NCBI RefSeq assembly: GCF_018613065.1
Contig: NZ_JAGGQW010000013.1
Span: 1 to 42,552, forward strand
Direction of reading: 5' to 3'
DNA: 42,552 bases
DNA from: Bacillus sp. ISL-7
GTDB lineage: Bacteria > Bacillota > Bacilli > Bacillales_B > DSM-18226
Part shown: positions 15,242 to 21,615 of the stretch, in pieces
Position numbering within the stretch: the first letter of the stretch is position 1
Layout: each line of letters begins with the position of its first letter
Made by a program: the position numbers and the translations under genes
Notes under the pieces: model-generated
The model's input: the letters and a program-made list of their open reading frames with translations, nothing else
Databases searched by the model: none
What the model was told of the DNA's origin: nothing

Positions 15242-16153
15242 GTGAGTAATGTCAAAGAAGTTCAAAATGAAGCAGGAATTGTAGTAAAACCAGTGGCTGG
15301 ACGTATTGGAGCAGAATTATCTGGTGTGAAACTTTCCGGAGAACTAGACTCCACTACAGTTAAATCTATCCGTGAAGCGCTGTTAAAGTATAAGGTTGTT
15401 TTCTTCCGTGATCAAAATCATCTGGACGATCAAGGACAAGAAGCCTTTGCCCAACTGCTTGGAAACCCAGTTGTTCATCCAACTGTACCAGCAAAAGATG
15501 GCACAAACTATATATTAGAACTTCATTCCGAACATGGCGGCCGAGCCAATTCATGGCATACAGATGTAACATTTGAAGCAGCGTACCCAAAATTCTCCAT
15601 TTTACGCGGAGTGGTGATACCAGAGGCAGGAGGTGATACCGTTTGGGCAAACACGGCTACGTCCTATGAAAATCTTCCAACAGAATTACAAAATCTGGCG
15701 AATCAATTATGGGCCGTCCATACCAACGCTTATGATTATGCTGCAAAACACCAGAATGTTTCTGATGAAGCGATCAAACGCCATGACGAAATCTTTACCT
15801 CTACCCTATATGAAACTGAACACCCAGTTGTCCATGTACATCCTGAAACCGGAGAGCGCCATCTTCTACTCGGTCATTTTGTCAAAAATTTCAAAGGGCT
15901 TTCTTCCACCGATTCGGCTCATTTATTCTCCATCCTACAAGGACATGTAACACAACTCGAAAATACGGTACGTTGGAAATGGAAAGCAGGAGATGTGGTC
16001 ATTTGGGATAACCGCGCCACCCAGCATTACGCAGTGAATGACTATGGTCATGCACAAAGAGTGGTCCGAAGAATAACCATTGATGGAGACGTGCCTATTA
16101 GTTTAGATGGTCGCCGCAGTGTCACAAAAACAAAAATTAGAAAAAATATATAA
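15242..16153 (+). CDS. TauD/TfdA-family Fe(II)/2-oxoglutarate dioxygenase
   Basis: A 303-residue cytoplasmic oxygenase that would hydroxylate a substrate such as taurine or another sulfonate next to the sulfur, releasing sulfite. The iron ligands are visible as HTD (His106, Asp108) and the distal His262 in ATQHYAVNDY. The 2-oxoglutarate-binding Arg lies in RVVRRITIDG (near 273-277). It starts with GTG, nine bases after AAGGAGG. It is divergent from an SsuABC-type importer and flavin monooxygenase, so an alternative organosulfur or alkylsulfate substrate is plausible. Its substrate is not determined by the sequence. Confidence 0.92.
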   Translation: MSNVKEVQNEAGIVVKPVAGRIGAELSGVKLSGELDSTTVKSIREALLKYKVVFFRDQNHLDDQGQEAFAQLLGNPVVHPTVPAKDGTNYILELHSEHGGRANSWHTDVTFEAAYPKFSILRGVVIPEAGGDTVWANTATSYENLPTELQNLANQLWAVHTNAYDYAAKHQNVSDEAIKRHDEIFTSTLYETEHPVVHVHPETGERHLLLGHFVKNFKGLSSTDSAHLFSILQGHVTQLENTVRWKWKAGDVVIWDNRATQHYAVNDYGHAQRVVRRITIDGDVPISLDGRRSVTKTKIRKNI

Positions 16154-16210
16154 GTTTCTTCTATCCTATGAAGATAAAGTAAAGGTAATCATGATCCCAA
16201 AATGGGACAG

Positions 16211-16302
16211 CGTGGAATCATGGAATTTCCACGGTAAAGCCCTCAGAAAAATTAAAAGCCTATAATTCTCTTTTTAAAATACGGAGAATTTAGGCTTTTT
16301 CA
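16211..16302 (+). terminator. Hairpin plus intrinsic terminator after the TauD-like gene
   Basis: CGTGGAA and TTCCACG form a first hairpin (16211-16233). Then AAAGCCTATAATTCTC and GAGAATTTAGGCTTT form a long stem followed by TTT, a classic rho-independent terminator. Confidence 0.85.
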
Positions 16303-16363
16303 CTTTACAACCCACTATAGGAAAATCCCCTACTGTTGCCTGTTTGTTTTTTGAAAGAACTTG

Positions 16364-16399
16364 CGGAATATCGGGTGGTGTCAGGCACCCGATATTCCG
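16364..16399. repeat. Perfect-hairpin copy of the TGACAGGCAC-type repeat
   Basis: CGGAATATCGGGTG and CACCCGATATTCCG pair perfectly (14 bp) around the loop GTGTCAGG, which is the repeat core. TTTTTT follows on the plus strand, so this copy could also work as a terminator. Confidence 0.75.
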
Positions 16400-16531
16400 T
16401 GGTTTTTTATATTTTTACCTTTCCTTTTCAAATTTCCTTATAAAAGGGAATTTCTTTTGCTGTAACGTTCGAATTTTCTGGTATAATTTCATTTTAAGAA
16501 TACAATTTGAAGATAGTAAGGAGAGTTTAAT

Positions 16532-16795
16532 TTGGAAGGTTTTATTGGATTGGTTTTAAATATAATCCTCACGATTTATTTAGTGATTGATTCTCGTAAG
16601 CATGGTAAAAGCCCCATCCTTTGGGGAATTCTCGGATTCATTTTTGGGTTGATCGCTTTAGGTATTTATCTAATAAAAACCAATCGAAAGGTCATCGGTT
16701 GGATTATCACGATTATTAGCATAATAGGTTATTTAGCCTTACTCTTAGTCCTACTATTAGGTGCGGCGCTTATACTCGGGGGAGGATTTTCTTAA
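16532..16795 (+). CDS. Small hydrophobic membrane protein
   Basis: An 87-residue protein with three membrane segments (about residues 3-17, 28-46 and 53-82) separated by short charged loops (DSRKHGKS, KTNRK). No family is recognised. It resembles many short Bacillus integral membrane proteins of unknown role. It starts with TTG, preceded by AAGGAGAG at a good distance; the codon pattern and RBS support it as real. It stands alone, between a repeat hairpin and a strong terminator. Confidence 0.7.
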   Translation: MEGFIGLVLNIILTIYLVIDSRKHGKSPILWGILGFIFGLIALGIYLIKTNRKVIGWIITIISIIGYLALLLVLLLGAALILGGGFS

Positions 16796-16855
16796 TATAA
16801 AAATGAAAGCTCCACAGGGACGGTTCAGGACCAGTGATAAGTCCTCTTTATGTGT

Positions 16856-16902
16856 AAAAGATACGGATCATCTGCCATATGTAGATGATCCGTATCTTTT
16901 TT
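16856..16902 (+). terminator. Strong intrinsic terminator
   Basis: AAAAGATACGGATCATCT and AGATGATCCGTATCTTTT form an 18-bp stem around a 9-base loop, followed by TT. It ends the transcript of the small membrane protein gene. Confidence 0.88.
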
Positions 16903-17115
16903 CTTACTATTTACGAGTAAAACACACATTTTTTTATTGAGTAATTACTTTTTCAGCAGCCCCGGTCTAAGTTTCCTCATCTATGAGAAAAAAATTTAAC
17001 AGAGGTAACTTTTGTATAAGCTATGAAAAATTTGTCCATCCTGATCATATAAAAGATAGGTTAGGAGAGTGGAGAACTTGATAATGATTTTTTCGATATA
17101 TAGGGGTGATTTTCA

Positions 17116-17289
17116 ATGAGCACAGAAGAATTGAATAAAATTATTACTGTTAAGAAGATGGATTTAGAGGAATGTGAGCAAGAACTTAACAGTCGTTACT
17201 ACCCTTCAATAGTGAGAGTAGCAATGATGAATTACATTTTAGTCCTACAAGAACAATTAGAAAAGTTTAATCATGCAATGGAGAAATAA
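17116..17289 (+). CDS. Small hypothetical protein, 57 residues
   Basis: An ATG preceded by GGGGTGA six bases upstream opens a 57-codon frame ending in TAA. The product is acidic and helical: MSTEELNKIITVKKM at the start and LVLQEQLEKFNHAMEK at the end. It has no signal peptide or membrane segment, and no family is recognised. The RBS, spacing and amphipathic helix pattern make it likely to be real. It stands alone between the terminator at 16856 and a repeat, in a region with no other gene. Confidence 0.6.
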   Translation: MSTEELNKIITVKKMDLEECEQELNSRYYPSIVRVAMMNYILVLQEQLEKFNHAMEK

Positions 17290-17322
17290 TTACTATTTGA
17301 AATAGAAGTCCCGGTTAGGGTC

Positions 17323-17382
17323 TAGTGCCTGCCACTTATAAATCTATCAATCTTCGACAAAATACGAGGAGTGACAGGCACG
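17323..17382 (+). repeat. TGACAGGCAC-type repeat with inverted ends, copy e
   Basis: GTGCCTGCCACT on the left and AGTGACAGGCAC on the right are inverted repeats with one mismatch. They flank the core CTATCAATCTTCGACAAAAT. The right end is six bases from the stop codon of gtaB on the minus strand. Confidence 0.85.
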
Positions 17383-17387
17383 AAATT

Positions 17388-18260
17388 TTATTCCACCTTA
17401 ATTTTTTCTTCCATAAAAGCTAGAATCTCTTTACGTAAAGTAGGTTCCTGCAGAGCAAATTCTATGGTTGTCTTCACAAACCCACTCGTTTCTCCAACAT
17501 CATACCTCTTACCCTCGAAATCATAAGCAAACACCCGTTGTATATGATTCAACTTCTGAATCGCATCCGTCAACTGAATCTCTCCACCAGCCCCAGTTTC
17601 TTGCTGTTCCAAAAACGTGAATATCTCTGGAGTTAGTATATAACGTCCCAAAATGGCCAGATTAGAAGGGGCAGTTCCAGCCTTAGGCTTTTCAACCAAA
17701 TTATTTACTTGATACCTTCTACCCACCTGATCCAAAGGTTCAACAATCCCATACCGATGTGTCTCATCATCTGGAACAGACTGCACTCCAATAACTGACG
17801 AATGCGTTTCTTCATATACATTAATAAGCTGTTTCAAGCATGGAGTCTCACTTTGAACAATATCATCACCAAGAAGAACCGCAAACGGCTCATCCCCTAT
17901 AAAGTTACGAGCACACCAAACGGCATGTCCAAGCCCCTTTGGTTCCTTCTGACGAATATAATGAATATTCGCAAGATTAGTAGCATAACGTACTTTTTCA
18001 AGTAGATCTAACTTTCCCTTTTCCAATAGATTTTGCTCTAATTCATGTGCAATATCAAAATGGTCTTCAATTGCCCGCTTCCCTTTACCAGTAACAATAA
18101 TAATATCTTCGATCCCTGAAGCCACTGCTTCTTCTACAATATATTGAATCGTTGGCTTATCAATAATCGGCAACATTTCCTTAGGCATTGCCTTTGTCGC
18201 AGGCAGGAATCTTGTTCCAAGTCCAGCAGCCGGAATAATCGCCTTCCGTACTCGTTTCAT
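17388..18260 (-). CDS. gtaB: UTP-glucose-1-phosphate uridylyltransferase
   Basis: A 290-residue cytoplasmic nucleotidyltransferase that makes UDP-glucose for cell-wall teichoic acids, glycolipids and exopolysaccharide. The nucleotide-binding [21 protein letters not shown] is at 11-31. [14 protein letters not shown] and LGDDIV follow, and the sugar-binding VEKP and the GEIQLTDAI block are present. Length matches B. subtilis GtaB (YngB is a close alternative). RBS AGGTGGAG precedes the ATG. It is transcribed alone, and a repeat element abuts its stop codon. Confidence 0.95.
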   Translation of the reverse strand: MKRVRKAIIPAAGLGTRFLPATKAMPKEMLPIIDKPTIQYIVEEAVASGIEDIIIVTGKGKRAIEDHFDIAHELEQNLLEKGKLDLLEKVRYATNLANIHYIRQKEPKGLGHAVWCARNFIGDEPFAVLLGDDIVQSETPCLKQLINVYEETHSSVIGVQSVPDDETHRYGIVEPLDQVGRRYQVNNLVEKPKAGTAPSNLAILGRYILTPEIFTFLEQQETGAGGEIQLTDAIQKLNHIQRVFAYDFEGKRYDVGETSGFVKTTIEFALQEPTLRKEILAFMEEKIKVE

Positions 18261-18542
18261 ACTTACTCCACCTTTTTATTATTTTTTTGTAAAAAACAGG
18301 GGGTTTACAGTTCCAAACTCCATTCATTCACCCATATAATCATTCGTCTACCCAGTTAGTTTAAGCATATGTTCACTACATTTATTTTAACATAGATAGC
18401 CAAAAACAAAGCTCCACAGGAACGTTTCTCATGTTATATCATTTGGTTAGTCCCATTCCATTAAAAAAGGGTCAGGTCCCACTACAATAACGCTTAACGT
18501 AGTGGGGGCCTGACCCTTAATGAAGGGTATCTTCAAATATAT
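18261..18542. other. Intergenic region upstream of gtaB
   Basis: It holds the gtaB upstream region, a short dispersed sequence AAAGCTCCACAGGAACG (18410-18426, also near 16806), and the hairpin at 18467-18518. No gene was seen. Confidence 0.6.
18467..18518. terminator. Long GC-rich hairpin, probable terminator or repeat
   Basis: AAGGGTCAGGTCCCACTAC and GTAGTGGGGGCCTGACCCTT pair with small bulges. There is no strong T-run on either strand, so it may be a repeat-derived hairpin rather than an active terminator. Confidence 0.6.
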
Positions 18543-18780
18543 TTAATCAGTGTCCTCAGCTAATAATAGATTCACTGTAATTGAAAGCATATCTCTTAAA
18601 GCTCCGAAGGCATTGTCAACATCTAGACGTTCGGTCCATTTATGGGCATCCTTTCCAACAGGGCCTAGGTTGAGTACAGGAATATTTAGAAAAAGCATAT
18701 TCCTGCCAATCACCATAATCCTCTACTCCCACTACATCAAAATGACTGACAAGAATCACGGTTCTTTGGACTACTCTCTT
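18543..18780 (-). pseudogene. Decayed rocB-like M20 peptidase
   Basis: Two parts of one RocB-like metallopeptidase survive on the minus strand. The first (about 18695-18780) reads TVILVSHFDVVGVEDYGDW, which matches the metal-binding N-terminal region. The second, in another frame, reads LNLGPVGKDAHKWTERLDVD and runs to the stop at 18543, which matches the C-terminus. Several hundred residues between them are missing, and the join near 18690 changes frame. RocB proteins belong to the M20/M25/M40 peptidases of arginine use. The identity is inferred from motif memory. Confidence 0.75.
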
Positions 18781-18792
18781 CACTTTTTTACT

Positions 18793-19015
18793 TAGGGTAT
18801 TGTTTTTCGCAAATTCCTGGCGGTAAGCTGGCTGAAAGGTTTGGAGCAAGGAAGATCGTGACCATCGCAGTTGCATGGTGGTCTCTTTACTGCTTTAACA
18901 GCTGCCAGTGCCAATTATGTTGTCATGTGTATCATAAGATTTTTATTTGGAGCTGGTGTCCGATGTATCCGGGGAACGCTGTTTTCAACTCTCACTGGAA
19001 TTATATATGTGAGAA
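18793..19015 (+). pseudogene. Fragment of an MFS transporter (anion:cation symporter type)
   Basis: The plus strand reads SQIPGGKLAERFGARKIVT, then AVAWWSL, then FTALTAASANYVVMCIIRF in another frame, then MYPGNAVFN in a third. Together these match helices 2-4 of ACS-family sugar-acid transporters, including the conserved loop 2-3 motif. At least two frameshifts and missing ends show it is dead. It abuts the decayed rocB head to head, so this spot has lost at least two genes. Confidence 0.75.
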
Positions 19016-19197
19016 AGATTAATTGTAAATACTATTTAGAAAATTAATTTTTTTACAATCCACTCTTACATACATGTTCAAAACCGCTTGTTTATCCAGA
19101 AAGCGCAAAAAACGGTCGGCATACGATTCAATCCAAATTCAGAAAAAATGTCGACATCTGTCTTGTTTGAAGTGATTATGTAAGTTAAATAAGCTAG
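19016..19197. other. Region without recognised features
   Basis: AT-rich sequence between the MFS remnant and the DUF6241-like gene. No convincing reading frame was found, and no clear promoter. Confidence 0.5.
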
Positions 19198-19254
19198 ATG
19201 AATTCTGAATTCTTTGTTAAATTAGAGCTATCTAGTAAAACAGGGGGAGATGAA

Positions 19255-19824
19255 GTGAAAATAGTATTTATCGTAACTGGTATTATTTTGGCTGTTTTAA
19301 TAGGCGTAAAATACGGAGGATATAAACCGGTCGACAATGAAGCCGAATCTGGAAAAAAACAAGAGAAAGTAGAAGCGAAAGCTGTTCAAGATACGGTCAA
19401 TAATGAGAAAAAGGAAGTAGACAAGCAGCAGACAGCCAAAATTGGCGGAGTTCAATATGATATTGGGATTGATGACAGTAGTTCACAAGATGCGGTGATC
19501 GAGGTGATGCATAAGATGACACATCAAAAAGTGAAAGCGAAAGAAAAATGGGGAGCCATTCCTATGATTCCCGATACGATTAATCAAGTCTATGACATTG
19601 TGGAGAACAGTAAGTTCGAACAAAAAGATGATTTGCTAGCCATTTTAGATAAATGGAAAAAAGGCACCTTTTCTGAAGTAGATGATGACCACAACTATTT
19701 CTGGACATACCAAGGCGGGACGATCGGTAAAGCTTATGGAATTATGAGCAAATCAGAAGAAGAAACGTTCATCCTGAATAACTTCGAAGAAGATATTGTA
19801 CGTGAAGTAAGCTCCCAGCACTAA
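19255..19824 (+). CDS. Membrane-anchored DUF6241-like protein
   Basis: From the GTG at 19255 the protein has 189 residues. An N-terminal hydrophobic segment (about residues 3-20) is followed by a charged Lys/Glu-rich linker (about 30-62) and a soluble C-terminal domain with VMHKMTHQKVKAKEKWG, MIPDTINQVYDIV and DDDHNYFWTYQGGT. This domain looks like DUF6241 of Bacillus, whose function is not known; the match is from memory. A start 57 bases upstream is possible, but GGGGGAGATGAA directly before this GTG is a clear RBS. The domain probably lies outside the membrane. A hairpin overlaps the stop codon. Confidence 0.75.
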   Translation: MKIVFIVTGIILAVLIGVKYGGYKPVDNEAESGKKQEKVEAKAVQDTVNNEKKEVDKQQTAKIGGVQYDIGIDDSSSQDAVIEVMHKMTHQKVKAKEKWGAIPMIPDTINQVYDIVENSKFEQKDDLLAILDKWKKGTFSEVDDDHNYFWTYQGGTIGKAYGIMSKSEEETFILNNFEEDIVREVSSQH

Positions 19825-19832
19825 TGGGAGCT
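19809..19832 (+). terminator. Hairpin overlapping the stop codon
   Basis: AAGCTCCCA and TGGGAGCTT form a 9-bp stem with the TAA stop (19822-19824) at the 3' end of the loop. The following bases are not a strong T-run. Confidence 0.55.
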
Positions 19833-19875
19833 TCAATATTCAGTTACAACTTCATTCTGTTATTTCTAGTTCTCT

Positions 19876-19928
19876 AAAAACCTATCAATCTTCGACAAAA
19901 TCTGGAGAGTGACAGGCATGGAAATTTA
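19876..19928 (+). repeat. TGACAGGCAC-type repeat, copy f
   Basis: AAAACCTATCAATCTTCGAC, then AAAATCTGGAGAGTGACAGG and CATGGAAATTT. The left inverted end is missing. This is the one good copy that is not next to a stop codon. Confidence 0.85.
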
Positions 19929-19939
19929 ATATCTTGCTA

Positions 19940-20083
19940 TTAAGCTATTGCTTCTAAATTCGCCCATAAAATGGTTAAATTCGCTCATTAAAGCCCAAAA
20001 TCCGCCCATAAATCTCGAAGATCCGCTCATAAAACTCAAAAATTCGCCCATTAAAGGGTCAAGTCGTTTAATAAATCATAAAT
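19940..20083. repeat. Tandem array A2, about five 20-22 bp units
   Basis: The array begins TTAAGCTATTGCTTC and ends AAATCATAAATG, exactly as array A1 (5606-5748). Its units are AAATTCGCCCATAAAA, AAATTCGCTCATTAAA, AAATCCGCCCATAAAT, AGATCCGCTCATAAAA and AAATTCGCCCATTAAA. Confidence 0.9.
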
Positions 20084-20156
20084 GCGCAACTATTTAAGTG
20101 TAATTTTACACAAAATATCATTTAAACGAGCTCCCTCATGAGTAATCCCCACAAAA

Positions 20157-20240
20157 TTCAGATCCTTATTACGTAGTTATTGCTTCCCATATTTTCCGGC
20201 TCTTATTTGCGGATTCACTGCTTTTATTTGCGGATCGTCT
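20157..20240. repeat. Tandem array B2, degenerate
   Basis: Units such as GATCCTTATTACGTAGTTATT, CCCATATTTTCC, GGCTCTTATTTGCGGATTC and GCTTTTATTTGCGGATCG share the CTTATT core and the roughly 21-bp period of array B1 (10509-10630), with more divergence. Confidence 0.7.
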
Positions 20241-20262
20241 ACGAAATATTGAAAACTCTATT

Positions 20263-20303
20263 AAAATGCCCTGGGAGACGCTATCCTCTCCAGGGCATTT
20301 TTC
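20263..20303. terminator. Intrinsic terminator
   Basis: AAAATGCCCTGGGAGA and TCTCCAGGGCATTTTT form a stem with a single bulge, followed by C-AATTT. It sits ahead of the DUF1659 gene and ends transcription from the left. Confidence 0.8.
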
Positions 20304-20386
20304 AATTTATTTAAAATTCTCTTCCCCCTCCCCTGTCCTTTTTACCGACTTTTTTCTATATAGATGGTGAAAGGTGGTGAGAGACA

Positions 20387-20605
20387 ATGGCACTAGCGTT
20401 ATTAGAAGTAACGAAGCTTCGCATCGTATTTGAAGCGGGCATGGATGACGAAGGAAATCCCATCCTCAAAGCGAAAACGTTTAGCAATGTCACCAAGGCA
20501 GCTACTGCGGATCAATTATCGCAAGCTGCACTAGCAGTTGCAGTTCTATGCAATGACACGCTAAATAAAGTGGAGCGGAATGATAGCATCGCAATTGTAG
20601 GTTAA
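20387..20605 (+). CDS. DUF1659 family protein
   Basis: A 72-residue soluble protein of unknown function, widespread in Bacilli and Clostridia. It has the pattern LRIVFEAGMDDEGNPILKAK followed by a Ser/Thr/Ala-rich helix and an LVV-like end (DSIAIVG). RBS AAAGGTGGTGAG precedes the ATG. It is the first of three short genes (DUF1659, DUF2922, YvrJ) found together in many Firmicutes, so a shared role is likely, though I know of none established. Confidence 0.85.
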   Translation: MALALLEVTKLRIVFEAGMDDEGNPILKAKTFSNVTKAATADQLSQAALAVAVLCNDTLNKVERNDSIAIVG

Positions 20606-20644
20606 TAGTCTAACAAAATAATAAAGTGATGGGAGGTGAAATAA

Positions 20645-20863
20645 ATGGCAAAAACATTGGAATTGCAATTTGCCACGGAGTTTGGAAAGACGGCGAGCCT
20701 TTCCGTTGATAACCCAAAAGAGCCGATTGATGAAGAAGTCGTAAAATTATCGATGGCGCAGATTATTGCATCTGAAGTTTTCACAACTAGCAGTGGCAAG
20801 TTTGTAGCTGCAAAAGGAGCAAGAGTGATCGACCGCAATGTGACGGATTACGTGATTGCCTAA
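20645..20863 (+). CDS. DUF2922 family protein
   Basis: A 72-residue soluble protein. The N-terminal LELQFATEFGKTASLSVDNP and the later AKGARVIDRNVTDYVIA match DUF2922. RBS GGGAGGTGAAATAA precedes the ATG. It follows the DUF1659 gene after 39 bases and is itself followed by a hairpin and then a frameshifted YvrJ gene. Function unknown. Confidence 0.85.
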   Translation: MAKTLELQFATEFGKTASLSVDNPKEPIDEEVVKLSMAQIIASEVFTTSSGKFVAAKGARVIDRNVTDYVIA

Positions 20864-20871
20864 TAAAAGTG

Positions 20872-20909
20872 AGAGGCCGGATTCATTATGAACCCAGCCT
20901 CTTTTTATC
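20872..20909 (+). terminator. Hairpin terminator between DUF2922 and YvrJ genes
   Basis: AGAGGC and GCCTCT form a stem with an extended loop, followed by TTTTTATC. It may reduce read-through into the yvrJ-like gene. Confidence 0.65.
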
Positions 20910-20932
20910 AATAGTGGAAGGAGGAGAGAAAA

Positions 20933-21075
20933 GTGGAACAGTTGATTCCAATTATCAGCCAGGTGGGATTCCCCATCGTTGTGACGCTTTATTTGTTTAC
21001 CGTATTGAAGCAAAGCTTGATTTGGTCGTCCAATCGATACAGACACTTCCTGAGCGGATGAGGGAGCGAATATAA
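20933..21075 (+). pseudogene. YvrJ-family small membrane protein, frameshifted
   Basis: A GTG eight bases after GGAGGAG opens MEQLIPIISQVGFPIVVTLY, the typical YvrJ start with one membrane segment. After about residue 22 the family sequence continues in another frame as YRIEAKLDLVVQSIQTLPER. Restoring one T in the run at 20996-20998 (TTTGTTTAC) joins the two parts into a 47-residue YvrJ protein. In the sequence as given the frame shifts and stops at 21059-21061. It may be a real mutation or a base-call error in a T-run. Confidence 0.85.
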
Positions 21076-21080
21076 AAAAG

Positions 21081-21130
21081 AGAAACCACCTAGCCTCTAC
21101 TATCAGGCAGATCCAAGGTGGTTTCTTGTC
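21081..21130 (+). terminator. Intrinsic terminator after the YvrJ trio
   Basis: AGAAACCACCT and AGGTGGTTTCT form an 11-bp stem with a 23-base loop, followed by TGTCTTT. Confidence 0.85.
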
Positions 21131-21156
21131 TTTATTCTTTCATTTTCCACAATCTA

Positions 21157-21207
21157 AAAACCTACCAATCTTCGACAAAATCCGTGGCGTGACAGGCACT
21201 AAATTTG
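21157..21207 (+). repeat. TGACAGGCAC-type repeat, copy g
   Basis: AAAACCTACCAATCTTCGAC followed by AAAATCCGTGGCGTGACAGG and CACTAAATTT. The stop codon (21199-21201 on the minus strand) of the next gene lies inside the end of the repeat. Confidence 0.85.
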
Positions 21208-21567
21208 ATTGAGTTCTCTTAAAGAAAAAATTTCAATGTCTGAACAATAAAAGTGTAAGGTATCATCTTCGTAGTCTATCACTTCATATTTCTTATTTCC
21301 CCAACCTCTCTCCCTTATATCGTAAATCTCGATTGACATTTGATGATAAATACCCCCACTTTCAAAATTGATACTCTTAGGGTTGTAGAATCGAAAGCAG
21401 GCAATATATTGTTTTTCTTTATCCTTAATAATAAAATCTATGTCGAGTAAACAATTGTCTTCAAAAGACCTATTTTGAAAGTTCAGAAAGAATCCAACAA
21501 TACACTCTATATTTTGTAATGAAAAATCTTTTATTTTATCAGTTATAAGGCTAATATTTTTTATCAA
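21199..21567 (-). CDS. Small hypothetical protein, unknown family
   Basis: A 122-residue AT-rich gene whose product is acidic and aromatic-rich, with no signal or membrane segment. It ends in DIEIFSLRELNQI. Features such as CFRFYNPKSINFESGGIYHQ resemble small immunity-type proteins in general style, but no family is recognised. Composition differs sharply from the GC-rich ABC genes to its right. Its stop overlaps a repeat, which may have landed here or supplied the stop. The upstream RBS is only moderate (GGAAGTGATTC). Confidence 0.6.
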   Translation of the reverse strand: MIKNISLITDKIKDFSLQNIECIVGFFLNFQNRSFEDNCLLDIDFIIKDKEKQYIACFRFYNPKSINFESGGIYHQMSIEIYDIRERGWGNKKYEVIDYEDDTLHFYCSDIEIFSLRELNQI

Positions 21568-21615
21568 TTTGAATCACTTCCTTGGTGAATCTTAATGGTT
21601 ATAAAATCGGCAGGT

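Larger units (their letters stand above)
19825..20386. other. Intergenic region made mostly of repeats
   Basis: It contains, in order, a TGACAGGCAC-type repeat (19876-19928), tandem array A2 (19940-20083), array B2 (20157-20240) and a terminator (20263-20303). No gene was seen. Confidence 0.75.

Noticed and set aside
16344..16559. A 71-codon plus-strand frame upstream of the small membrane protein
   Set aside because: It reads through the hairpin repeat at 16364-16399 and its T-run, lacks an RBS and overlaps the better-supported TTG-start gene.
20387..21075. Prophage remnant
   Set aside because: Small genes, repeats and a frameshift suggested it, but no phage structural, integrase or lysis gene is present, and the DUF1659/DUF2922/YvrJ trio is a common chromosomal set.
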